NCBI GenBank assembly: GCA_900759455.1
Contig: CAAEVI010000007.1
Span: 1 to 8,744, forward strand
DNA: 8,744 bases
Source: Erysipelotrichaceae bacterium
Lineage (GTDB): Bacteria > Bacillota_I > Bacilli_A > Erysipelotrichales > Erysipelotrichaceae
Direction of reading: 5' to 3'
A model generated the notes under the pieces. It saw only the letters and a program-made list of their open reading frames with translations, had not been told where the DNA came from and did not search any database. The stretch's first letter is position 1. Each line of letters starts with the position of its first letter. The position numbers and the translations under genes were made by a program. Shown here piece by piece: positions 1 through 6,254 of the stretch.

Positions 1-47
1 CTTTTGTCAAGCATTATTTTCACTTTTTTATCAAACAAAATAAAAGA

Positions 48-80
48 CAGTCACAATTTCTTGTGACTGACATTTTTCTT
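48..80. terminator. Hairpin with flanking T-rich tracts, probable bidirectional terminator
   Basis: A perfect 9-bp stem (CAGTCACAA at 48-56 with TTGTGACTG at 61-69) closes on a TTTC loop. On the + strand it is followed by ACATTTTTCTT. On the minus strand it is followed by TCTTTTATTTTG, so it could stop transcription both ways: for a gene left of the window and for the minus-strand regulator ending at 229. The stem is moderately AT-rich, so its strength is uncertain. It overlaps the left copy of the 28-bp repeat by two bases and may be part of that repeated element. Confidence 0.6.
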
Positions 81-95
81 AACTAAATGACATTG
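68..95 (+). repeat. 28-bp repeat, left copy (inverted relative to 8717-8744)
   Basis: The 28 bases starting TGACATTTTTCTTAAC and ending AAATGACATTG match the reverse complement of 8717-8744 with no mismatch. The unit contains the direct repeat TGACATT at 68-74 and 88-94, exactly 20 bp apart. Read outward from the window interior, the unit includes TGTCATTTAGTTAAG, starting with TG as many insertion-sequence ends do; paired sub-repeats two helical turns apart resemble multi-site transposase binding ends such as those of IS21-type elements. That family link is inference. No transposase coding sequence is visible in 1-67. The stretch 96-228 between this repeat and the regulator holds no recognisable gene. 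Confidence 0.9.
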
Positions 96-228
96 CACAT
101 TTGTGTCTTTCTTTTTGTTTGTACCATGCAGGATCATGATGCTTGAAAAGAAGCAATATTTAATACAGCACATTATATTCTGCCGGACGATGTGCGAACG
201 AATATGCAAGAATCGTAAATGAGGGATC

Positions 229-618
229 TCAGTGATCAGAACATTTTAACAGGAAGGAAGAAACACTGTGACTCAAATGTCTTAGTGTCTGTGTTTCGGC
301 AGATGACAGTAATGAGATGCTGCATTCTTGTGCATCATATTTACTGAGATGAAGAACAGTAGTATAAAAATGGAAGTATTGTTCATATTGCTGCAATGAA
401 TCTTCAATCTGCAGCAGCCCCGCTGATGTCAGACGATAACCGTGACGGTTTTGAGCAAGCAGTCCGGTTTTTACAAAAGAAAGAATCATTCGGCTGACAC
501 TTGCCCGGGATACTCCCAGACGGATGGCCAGTTCGATCGGACGAAATGTCTGCTGCGGATGATCTTTGAGTAAAGCGATACTAAGCAAATACCTTTTTTT
601 GGTCGCTGTCAAATCCAT
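229..618 (-). CDS. DtxR/MntR-like winged-helix regulator lacking most metal ligands
   Basis: A 129-residue DNA-binding protein. Residues about 5-67 read as a winged helix: helix YLLSIALL, then PIELAIRLGVSRASVSRMILSF (27-48) as the helix-turn-helix, then a wing ending YRLTSAG. This order and spacing, followed by a helical segment (68-123), resembles the DNA-binding and dimerisation regions of DtxR/MntR proteins. The third SH3-like domain is absent, as in MntR. By eye, the usual metal ligands are mostly replaced: the first-helix acidic positions are Lys8/Arg9, the His of the dimerisation helix is Tyr78, and the Cys-x-x-Glu-His motif is Cys99, Ser102, Leu103. Metal sensing is therefore doubtful. 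The ATG at 618 is preceded by AAGGA (628-632). It has its own promoter and a palindromic operator, so autoregulation is likely. It is divergent from the PEPCK-like gene. A MarR-type label is the main alternative; the regulatory role is firmer than the family. Confidence 0.65.
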   Translation of the reverse strand: MDLTATKKRYLLSIALLKDHPQQTFRPIELAIRLGVSRASVSRMILSFVKTGLLAQNRHGYRLTSAGLLQIEDSLQQYEQYFHFYTTVLHLSKYDAQECSISLLSSAETQTLRHLSHSVSSFLLKCSDH

Positions 619-640
619 GATTACACATCCTTCAATTCAT

Positions 641-660
641 AGGTTAGATATAGCTAACCT
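641..660. promoter_or_regulatory. Inverted-repeat operator with DtxR-box-like half-sites
   Basis: AGGTTAG and CTAACCT form perfect 7-bp inverted arms separated by six bases. The arms are the same as the core of the DtxR/IdeR consensus half-sites (TTAGGTTAG and CTAACCTAA), but the spacer is 6 nt, whereas the classical box has about 1 nt. The site lies just downstream of the predicted minus-strand transcription start (about 665) and upstream of the ribosome binding site, a place where a bound repressor would block its own transcript. Binding by the adjacent regulator is inference. Confidence 0.65.
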
Positions 661-671
661 CATTTGCCGTT

Positions 672-700
672 AGTTTATCTTATTTTTTTAAGAGTGTCAA
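672..700 (-). promoter_or_regulatory. Sigma-A promoter of the DtxR-like regulator
   Basis: On the minus strand a perfect TTGACA -35 (695-700) is followed after 17 nt by TAAACT (672-677), a 4/6 match to TATAAT. Transcription would start near 665, giving a leader of about 47 nt that includes the 641-660 inverted repeat. Confidence 0.7.
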
Positions 701-836
701 CTTCATCGAAGAAAAAGATTTTTAATTTGTTAGAAGGTGCTGACAACGAGAATGATAAGAAAGAAAAAGGATCTAAATCATGATTTTTTGTGCAGATGAA
801 CGAATTTTAGAAAGGCAAAACGGCCAAAAAAGCAAA

Positions 837-850
837 TGAAAACGCTTACA
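837..850 (+). promoter_or_regulatory. cre site (CcpA catabolite-responsive element)
   Basis: TGAAAACGCTTACA matches the cre consensus TGWAARCGYTWNCW at every position. It is centred about 67 bp upstream of the predicted start point (about 911) of the PEPCK-like gene. Upstream placement is compatible with CcpA activation, as known for ackA and pta in Bacillus subtilis, but repression cannot be excluded from sequence. It implies carbon-source control of the gene at 934. Confidence 0.75.
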
Positions 851-898
851 GAAAATGAAAAAATGTTTCTATGTGTTTTGTTTTTTGCTTAAATAGGA

Positions 899-928
899 TA
901 TAATGTATAGCGTGTTAATAAAGGAGGA
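899..928 (+). promoter_or_regulatory. -10 box and ribosome binding site of the PEPCK-like gene
   Basis: A perfect TATAAT lies at 899-904, but the -35 region (about 874-881, TTTTG-rich) is poor, which fits a promoter needing help from an activator such as CcpA bound at 837-850. AAGGAGGA at 921-928 is a strong ribosome binding site five bases before the ATG at 934. Confidence 0.6.
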
Positions 929-933
929 GTAAC

Positions 934-2628
934 ATGAAAGAATCAATCTACTTGAATGACGATCTTGCGATTATAAATTTTAACAAGGCTTATCCAAGAA
1001 GCGGAGAGGATTTTCTGACCTCATCAACCTTTGCAAATTTTATGCGTATGTACATCGAATATCTGAAGACATTTGATGAAGATTTATATCTGTATGCATT
1101 GCAGGGAAGAAGCGGACGCGAGGCAACTTTTGAGATTATCAAGCTGTTTCGGATGCTGCGCATCTTTCAGTGCGAAGAAATTGAATCTGTTTATCTCAAC
1201 GATAAAGCAAAACTGCTGGAATTCGTGGATGAGCTTTATAATTTCTGGAAAAAACATCAGCGTTTTTCTGTGATTTCAAGCGGAACGGAACAATCACGAG
1301 GAGCGGAAAGCTTTGTCTTGCTGGATTCAAACTTTAATAATACGATCCTGGCTGTATACCGTATGATGGAAGAACGTGTCATGGGAAGAAAAAACCGTGT
1401 ATATCGTCAGATGCAGGCAGGAACAAATGCTGCAATCAGCGTTCGTCTTAATAAAAGTAATTTAAGCGACAAGTATGCAGCTCTGCAGGAGATTCCGTTT
1501 GTTGACTCTGTCATGCTGCGTACTCCAATGATCCTGCATCCGAAATCAAATAAACGTACAGGTATGTTTACAGAACGAAAAGATAATCCGATCAATGATT
1601 TTACGGGTGACGGAGATACTTGGTTCTGCTATCCATGCAAAATCGGTTCACTGCTTGCGTTTATTTATTTCCATCGTGATTTCTTTGCTTCTGCGGTATC
1701 TTTGGGAAATCTTTTTGAACTGGCAAATAAAGATGAATGCGAAAATAAGCCGGATTTGATCTGTCTGTTCGGTAATGAGGATGGTAAGGATGAGACAACA
1801 TTCTATCATGATGAAGAAGAAGATATCTGGGTAGGATGTGTAAGTTACAACCAGCGTATCGAATATTTTGGATATCTGAAGAAAATGTCGCTGACGCTGC
1901 ACAATTTAGCTATGATGAAAAAAGGATGGCTGCCAATTCACGGTGCATTCGTAAACATTACACTAAAGAACGGAAAGAAAAAGGGCATCATGCTGATGGG
2001 AGATTCCGGTGCGGGAAAATCCGAATCAATCGAGGCTTTAAAAGCGCTTGGCAATGATAAGATCAAAAAGATCGAAGTTGTATTTGATGATATGGGAACG
2101 ATTCATATTGAAGATGGTATCCCTTACGGTCAGGGAACAGAAATTGGCGCGTTTATTCGTCTGGATGATCTGGATCCAGGTACTCCTTATCGTGATATGG
2201 ACCGAAGTGTGTTTATGTCTCCTGAATCGAAGAATGCACGTGTCATTACGCCGGCGGCTCCATATGATGTCGTATCAACAAATCATCCAATTGATTTGTT
2301 CGCATATGCAAACAATTATGATAATAAGCTGGGACTGCATCGCTTCACAGATATGGAAGATGCAAAAGCAGTATGTAAGCTTGGTAAGCGTATGGCTTTG
2401 GGAACAACACAGGAAGTCGGTATTTCAACTACGTATTTTGCAAATCCTTTCGGCCCGATGCAGAAACAGGATGTGTGCGAACCATTGATTGATGAGGTTT
2501 TCGAATGCCTGAAGGACAATAACGTCTTTGTAGGTGAAATCTATACACATTTAGGTTTCAATAAAGAAGAACGAGAAGGTCTGGAAGTAGCGGCACAGGA
2601 ACTTCTGGAGTTTATCGAAAAACAGTAA
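934..2628 (+). CDS. ATP-type phosphoenolpyruvate carboxykinase-like protein
   Basis: A 564-residue cytoplasmic protein, slightly longer than E. coli PckA (540). The PEPCK reaction interconverts oxaloacetate + ATP and PEP + CO2 + ADP. By eye the PEPCK motifs occur in order: GRS at 58-60 (Arg59, like Arg65), YFGYLKK at 311-317 (Tyr311 and Lys317, like Tyr207 and Lys213), LPIH at 333-336 (His336, like His232, the same 19-residue step from the Lys), the P-loop GDSGAGKSE at 356-364, Asp385-Asp386 (metal site), NARVITP at 434-440 (Arg436, like Arg333) and a late GTTQEVG segment at 490-496 like the PEPCK GTE motif. The P-loop reads like HPr kinase (GxSGxGKSE), not PckA (GLSGTGKT), and overall similarity to PckA is low. 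HPr-kinase-like activity is an alternative; no HprK C-terminal signature was seen. A cre site precedes it and enolase follows, placing it at the PEP node. Confidence 0.75.
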   Translation: MKESIYLNDDLAIINFNKAYPRSGEDFLTSSTFANFMRMYIEYLKTFDEDLYLYALQGRSGREATFEIIKLFRMLRIFQCEEIESVYLNDKAKLLEFVDELYNFWKKHQRFSVISSGTEQSRGAESFVLLDSNFNNTILAVYRMMEERVMGRKNRVYRQMQAGTNAAISVRLNKSNLSDKYAALQEIPFVDSVMLRTPMILHPKSNKRTGMFTERKDNPINDFTGDGDTWFCYPCKIGSLLAFIYFHRDFFASAVSLGNLFELANKDECENKPDLICLFGNEDGKDETTFYHDEEEDIWVGCVSYNQRIEYFGYLKKMSLTLHNLAMMKKGWLPIHGAFVNITLKNGKKKGIMLMGDSGAGKSESIEALKALGNDKIKKIEVVFDDMGTIHIEDGIPYGQGTEIGAFIRLDDLDPGTPYRDMDRSVFMSPESKNARVITPAAPYDVVSTNHPIDLFAYANNYDNKLGLHRFTDMEDAKAVCKLGKRMALGTTQEVGISTTYFANPFGPMQKQDVCEPLIDEVFECLKDNNVFVGEIYTHLGFNKEEREGLEVAAQELLEFIEKQ

Positions 2629-2654
2629 AAACTGTCGGAATCAATATATATGAG

Positions 2655-2689
2655 CAGGTGCATACCATTGATCGGTGCACCTGTTTTTT
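2655..2689 (+). terminator. Rho-independent terminator of the PEPCK-like gene
   Basis: A perfect 8-bp stem (CAGGTGCA 2655-2662 with TGCACCTG 2676-2683) and a 13-nt loop is followed at once by six T residues. It lies 27 nt after the stop codon and separates this gene from enolase. Confidence 0.9.
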
Positions 2690-2766
2690 CATGCTGAAAT
2701 CATTGCACGATGTAGGAAAAAATGTGAAAAAAACGATGAAATCCCTAATTTTATGAGTCTGTGATA

Positions 2767-2795
2767 TTGCATATTTTTCCGTTGCATTGTATCAT
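2767..2795 (+). promoter_or_regulatory. Sigma-A promoter of eno
   Basis: TTGCAT (2767-2772) and TATCAT (2790-2795) are 17 nt apart. The predicted start near 2802 leaves a short leader of about 22 nt containing AAGGAGG (2808-2814), nine bases before the ATG at 2824. This supports the 2824 start over an upstream in-frame ATG at 2761, which would lie before the promoter. Confidence 0.75.
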
Positions 2796-2823
2796 ATTAA
2801 ATGTACGAAGGAGGAATTTTGAC

Positions 2824-4137
2824 ATGTCAATTATTGTTGATGTTTATGCAAGAGAAGTGCTTGACTCCAGAGGTAACCCAACTGTAGAAGTTGAAGTTAC
2901 TACAGAGAGTGGTGCTTATGGCCGCGCAATCGTACCAAGCGGTGCTAGTACAGGAGAAAGAGAAGCACTTGAGCTGCGCGACGGCGACAAAGGACGCTTC
3001 ATGGGTAAAGGTGTTCAGCAGGCGGTACAGAATGTAAATGAAAAGATCGCTCCGAAAGTAATCGGTATGAGCTGCCTTGACCAGAACGCAATCGATAAGA
3101 TGATGCTGGAACTGGATGGCACTCCATTCAAGAAAAACTTAGGTGCAAACGCTACATTAGGTGTATCTATGGCATGTGCATTGGCAGCTGCTGATTTCTA
3201 TGGTATGCCGCTTTACAAATATTTCGGTGGATTCAACGGAAAAGTTCTGCCAGTTCCAATGATGAACGTATTGAACGGTGGATCTCATGCTGACTCTACA
3301 GTAGACTTCCAGGAATTCATGATCATGCCGGTTGGTGCTAAGAATGAAAAAGAAGCAATCCGTATGGGTAGCGAAACATTCCACAACCTGCGTAAAGTTC
3401 TGAAAGCACGCGGATACAATACAAACGTTGGTGACGAAGGTGGATTCGCTCCATCTTGCGAAAAAGGTAACGAAGAACCTCTGGAACTGATCGTTGAAGC
3501 AATCAAAGCTGCTGGTTATGTTCCAGGTGAAGATATCTGCATCGCAATGGACGTTGCTGCATCTGAGTTCCACAACCATGAAACAGGTCTGTATGAACTG
3601 AGCAAATCAGGACAGGGAACTAAGACTACAGATGAAATGATCGATATGTATGCTGAATGGGTTGAAAAATATCCAATCGTATCAATCGAAGACGGTTTAG
3701 GAGAACGTGACTGGGACGGATGGAAGAAGCTGACAGATCGTTTAGGCGACAAGATTCAGCTCGTTGGTGATGACCTGTTCGTTACTAACCCTTCAATCCT
3801 GAAGGAAGGTATCGAAAAGGGAATTGCAAACGCAATCCTGATCAAAGTTAACCAGATCGGTACTTTAACTGAAACTTTCGATGCTATCGAAATGGCTAAA
3901 GAAGCAGGTTATACTTGCGTCGTATCACACCGTAGCGGTGAAAGCGAAGATACAACAATCGCTGATATCGCTGTAGGTCTGAATGCTGGTCAGATTAAAA
4001 CTGGTTCTATGTCAAGAACTGACCGTATCGCTAAGTACAACCGTTTGATCCGTATCGAAGATGAACTGAACGAACGCGGAACAAACAATATCGCTCAGTA
4101 CTTAGGAAAGAACGCTTTCTATAACATTAAGAAATAA
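2824..4137 (+). CDS. eno: Enolase (phosphopyruvate hydratase)
   Basis: A 437-residue enolase, normal length for the bacterial enzyme, which interconverts 2-phosphoglycerate and PEP in glycolysis in the cytoplasm. It begins MSIIVDVYAREVLDSRGNPT as enolases do. Family residues seen include the mobile loop SGAST (39-43), His155 in GGSHAD, Glu164, the catalytic Glu205 in GDEGGFAP, metal ligands Asp243, Glu289 and Asp316, the catalytic Lys341, His369 in SHRSGE and Lys392 in KTGSMSRTDRIAKYN. Nothing essential is missing. Codon use looks more uniform than in neighbouring genes, as expected for a highly expressed gene. It is monocistronic, with its own promoter and terminator, just downstream of the PEPCK-like gene that also acts on PEP. 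The start at 2824 is chosen because MSIIVDVYA is the family N-terminus and AAGGAGG is well spaced. Confidence 0.98.
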   Translation: MSIIVDVYAREVLDSRGNPTVEVEVTTESGAYGRAIVPSGASTGEREALELRDGDKGRFMGKGVQQAVQNVNEKIAPKVIGMSCLDQNAIDKMMLELDGTPFKKNLGANATLGVSMACALAAADFYGMPLYKYFGGFNGKVLPVPMMNVLNGGSHADSTVDFQEFMIMPVGAKNEKEAIRMGSETFHNLRKVLKARGYNTNVGDEGGFAPSCEKGNEEPLELIVEAIKAAGYVPGEDICIAMDVAASEFHNHETGLYELSKSGQGTKTTDEMIDMYAEWVEKYPIVSIEDGLGERDWDGWKKLTDRLGDKIQLVGDDLFVTNPSILKEGIEKGIANAILIKVNQIGTLTETFDAIEMAKEAGYTCVVSHRSGESEDTTIADIAVGLNAGQIKTGSMSRTDRIAKYNRLIRIEDELNERGTNNIAQYLGKNAFYNIKK

Positions 4138-4150
4138 TTGATGTTAAAAT

Positions 4151-4179
4151 AGCTGCAGACTTGTGCTGCAGCTTTTTTT
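4151..4179 (+). terminator. Rho-independent terminator of eno
   Basis: A perfect 8-bp stem (AGCTGCAG 4151-4158 with CTGCAGCT 4166-4173), a 7-nt loop and a run of seven T residues lie 13 nt after the enolase stop. Confidence 0.92.
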
Positions 4180-4217
4180 GTATTTTATCTCCTTTTTATG
4201 AAGAACGTTTAGGAAAG

Positions 4218-4242
4218 TGATACAATATATTTAAAGAGGAGG
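4218..4242 (+). promoter_or_regulatory. Extended -10 promoter and ribosome binding site of the phasin-kinase operon
   Basis: TGATACAAT (4218-4226) is an extended -10 element; no good -35 is seen at the right distance. AGGAGG at 4237-4242 is a strong ribosome binding site eight bases before the ATG at 4251. Confidence 0.55.
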
Positions 4243-4250
4243 GATTCCGA

Positions 4251-4568
4251 ATGATCGATAAATTAAGTGAAGATATGAAAAAAATAGTACTTCTTGGCGT
4301 CGGTGCAGCTGCTTTGACTGCTGAAAAATCAAAAGAGCTGATTGAAGAGCTTGTCAAAAAGGGCGAGCTGAGCATCGAACAAGGGAAAGTGCTTAATGAA
4401 GAGCTCAAACATCATATTCAGACAAAAGTGTCAGACGCAAAGGATGAAGTGAGCCGTACGCGCATGAATCTGCTGCAGGATCAGATAAAAAGACTGTCCC
4501 CGGAAGAACTTGAGCAATTGAAAGCAGTTATCAAAGAACAGGAAAGTTTGACCGAGAATGAAGAATGA
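4251..4568 (+). CDS. Phasin-like small coiled-coil protein
   Basis: A 105-residue protein of the type annotated as phasin-family or polyhydroxyalkanoate-synthesis-regulator-like (COG3937-type) in Firmicutes. A short hydrophobic stretch (about 12-22, IVLLGVGAAAL) is followed by TAEKSKELIEELVKKGELS, the hallmark pattern of the family, then a charged helical region with heptad-like spacing to the C-terminus (SPEELEQLKAVIKEQ). No polyhydroxyalkanoate synthase gene is in the window, so a granule role is not supported. The reading frame overlaps the next gene by 11 nt, so the two are co-transcribed and probably translationally coupled. A small partner or membrane-associated scaffold for the downstream ABC1 kinase is a reasonable inference, not shown. 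The start is well supported by the ribosome binding site. Confidence 0.78.
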   Translation: MIDKLSEDMKKIVLLGVGAAALTAEKSKELIEELVKKGELSIEQGKVLNEELKHHIQTKVSDAKDEVSRTRMNLLQDQIKRLSPEELEQLKAVIKEQESLTENEE

Positions 4569-6138
4569 TGCTCTGACGGGCAAGAGACGACTGGCGCAGA
4601 TCATTTCCATATTACATAAACATCATATTACTAAAGGAATCGATCCGGTAAAAATGCGTGAAATCATAGAGGATCTAGGCCCGACTTTTGTTAAGATCGG
4701 CCAGCTGATGTCTTCGCGACAGGATATGTTTTCAAAAAGATATTGTGATGAACTAATGAAGCTGAGAACACAGGTTACGCCGATGGATAATGAGATTGTA
4801 TATCATATTCTTGAGGAGGAGTATGGCTGCAGCGTGGAAGAACTGTTCCGTTCGTTTGATCCGCAGGCATTAGGCTCTGCTTCGATTGCACAGGTGCATC
4901 GTGCCGTTTTGCATGACGGACGTGATGTTGTCGTAAAAATTCAGCGTCCTCATATCTATGAGCGGATGGAGAGAGATATTTCATTACTGAGAAGAGCAAG
5001 CCGCTTATTGAATCTTTCGGATATTTTAAGCAGCGTGATCGATGTGAATGTTGTCCTGGATGAATTTTGGGAAACCGCAAAGCAGGAAATGGATTTTATC
5101 AATGAAGCAAACTTTATGCAGCGTTTCAGAGAGATGAATCATGGTATACGATACATTTCACTTCCGGTCGTTTATAAGGAAATCAGTACTTCCAAAGTGC
5201 TGATCATGGAGTATATTGACGGTTTTGCAGTAGATGATTATGATCATCTTCGGAAAGAAGGCTATGATCGAAAAGAGATAGCGGCTAAACTGGCGGATAA
5301 TTACATGAAACAGGTTATTCATGACGGTTTTTTTCATGCGGATCCTCATGTCGGTAATTTGCGTATTCGAGACGGTAAGATCATCTGGCTGGATTTCGGC
5401 ATGATGGGTCAGCTGAATGACCGTGACAGGAATCTGATACGAAGAGCATTTTCGGCAATGGCTCGAAATGACATCGGTGAGCTGACAGAAGTGATACTGA
5501 CACTTGGAGTCCATGATGCACCTTATGATTACAACCGCCTGTATGATGATATGGAAAAACTGATGGGATCATACATGACAATGGATCTTGAAGATATCGA
5601 TCTGGGATGCGCAGTGCAGGAAATATTTACTATTGCACATCGTCATCATATTTCCATGCCGAAAGGAATATCAATGTTGGCAAGGGGGCTGATTACGATA
5701 GAAAGTACAGTAGCGCTTCTTGATCCAAAGACAAATATCATCACTACGGCGATTAACTATATGAAAAGCAGTTTCTTTGATCTGGATGAAATGCAGGAGA
5801 ATGTAAGGAAACTGACGCGGAATACAGTAGATGGTTTAGGCAAAGCGATGCGTCTTCCCTCTCAGCTGTCTTCAACGCTGCATTTGATTAATAAGGGCCG
5901 ATTAAAAGTAAATTTAGAGGTGATGGACAGCTTTCAGCCTTTGTCCCTGATTGACAAAATGGTGAATAAGATGATCATGTGTATTGTCGCAGCGGCTTTG
6001 CTCATTGGATCATCTTTGATCTGTACGACAGAAATGACACCACGTATCTTAGGCATACCTGCACTTGGCTTTTTAGGCTATATTGCTGCTGTTATGATTG
6101 GTATATGGATGCTGTTTCATACGCATGTGAAACGATAA
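4558..6138 (+). CDS. AarF/UbiB-family (ABC1) atypical kinase
   Basis: A 526-residue membrane-attached member of the ABC1/UbiB atypical kinase family (COG0661). Visible motifs: LGPTFVKIGQLMSSR with the KxGQ signature (Lys46-Gln49), the alanine-rich-loop equivalent GSASIAQVH (106-114), the nucleotide-binding Lys127 in VVVKIQRP, the ExD pair Glu177/Asp179 in EMDFINEA, the catalytic-loop equivalent HADPHVGN (260-267; the usual Pro before Gly is Val265) and DFG (279-281). Two hydrophobic C-terminal helices (about 472-489 and 497-520) should anchor it. Family members act in isoprenoid-quinone or lipid homeostasis through ATP binding; the substrate is unknown here and no quinone genes are nearby. 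The ATG overlaps the phasin-like gene by 11 nt and has only a weak ribosome binding site, consistent with translational coupling. Family assignment is firm; the role is not. Confidence 0.93.
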   Translation: MKNDALTGKRRLAQIISILHKHHITKGIDPVKMREIIEDLGPTFVKIGQLMSSRQDMFSKRYCDELMKLRTQVTPMDNEIVYHILEEEYGCSVEELFRSFDPQALGSASIAQVHRAVLHDGRDVVVKIQRPHIYERMERDISLLRRASRLLNLSDILSSVIDVNVVLDEFWETAKQEMDFINEANFMQRFREMNHGIRYISLPVVYKEISTSKVLIMEYIDGFAVDDYDHLRKEGYDRKEIAAKLADNYMKQVIHDGFFHADPHVGNLRIRDGKIIWLDFGMMGQLNDRDRNLIRRAFSAMARNDIGELTEVILTLGVHDAPYDYNRLYDDMEKLMGSYMTMDLEDIDLGCAVQEIFTIAHRHHISMPKGISMLARGLITIESTVALLDPKTNIITTAINYMKSSFFDLDEMQENVRKLTRNTVDGLGKAMRLPSQLSSTLHLINKGRLKVNLEVMDSFQPLSLIDKMVNKMIMCIVAAALLIGSSLICTTEMTPRILGIPALGFLGYIAAVMIGIWMLFHTHVKR

Positions 6139-6147
6139 TTGTCAAAT

Positions 6148-6200
6148 ATTCCCGATATTTTTGCGAACTGTGTGAAAGTATCGGGAATGCTTTACTTTTT
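6148..6200 (+). terminator. Long-loop hairpin after the kinase gene, weak terminator
   Basis: Perfect 10-bp arms ATTCCCGATA (6148-6157) and TATCGGGAAT (6179-6188) enclose a 21-nt loop, ten bases after the kinase stop codon. The following GCTTTACTTTTTG is T-rich but interrupted, so termination may be partial. The -35 of the next promoter lies within this tail. Confidence 0.5.
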
Positions 6201-6246
6201 GTGAAATCGAATTATAATGTAAACATGATTCTATAGTGATGGGAGG
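6191..6246 (+). promoter_or_regulatory. Promoter and ribosome binding site of the oleate-hydratase homologue
   Basis: TTTACT (6191-6196) and a perfect TATAAT (6213-6218) are 16 nt apart. GGGAGG at 6241-6246 is a strong ribosome binding site eight bases before the ATG at 6255. The promoter begins three bases after the upstream hairpin, so the gene can be expressed separately from the kinase operon. Confidence 0.65.
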
Positions 6247-6254
6247 ACTGTACC

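Larger units (their letters stand above)
619..933. other. Divergent regulatory intergenic region
   Basis: This 315-bp gap between the minus-strand regulator and the PEPCK-like gene contains no credible gene. It holds the regulator's ribosome binding site, a palindromic operator and the regulator promoter on the left, and a cre site, a -10 box and a strong ribosome binding site on the right. The middle part (about 701-836) is A-rich and holds only a 12-bp palindrome (AAATCATGATTT, 775-786), which is not significant in AT-rich DNA. Confidence 0.7.

Noticed and set aside
1..67. C-terminal end of a transposase entering from the left
   Set aside because: The three plus-strand frames give only 13-27 residues before stops, with no recognisable transposase or IstB ending.
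775..786. 12-bp palindrome AAATCATGATTT
   Set aside because: About two palindromes of this size are expected by chance in a window this long; it has no clear relation to a promoter.
934..2628. True HPr kinase/phosphorylase (hprK)
   Set aside because: Only the P-loop and the HG-before-P-loop pattern fit; length is nearly double, no HprK C-terminal signature is seen, and the PEPCK-type Tyr-x-Gly-x-x-Lys-Lys, LPxH and NxRVxxP motifs are present.
2761..2823. In-frame ATG at 2761 extending enolase by 21 residues
   Set aside because: The extension overlaps the predicted promoter, does not resemble any enolase N-terminus, and the AAGGAGG site fits the ATG at 2824.
3157..3579. Open frame of 140 codons on the minus strand within eno
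   Set aside because: It lies opposite the strongly conserved enolase sequence, has no ribosome binding site or promoter of note and has a low-complexity, Cys/Phe-rich composition typical of shadow frames.
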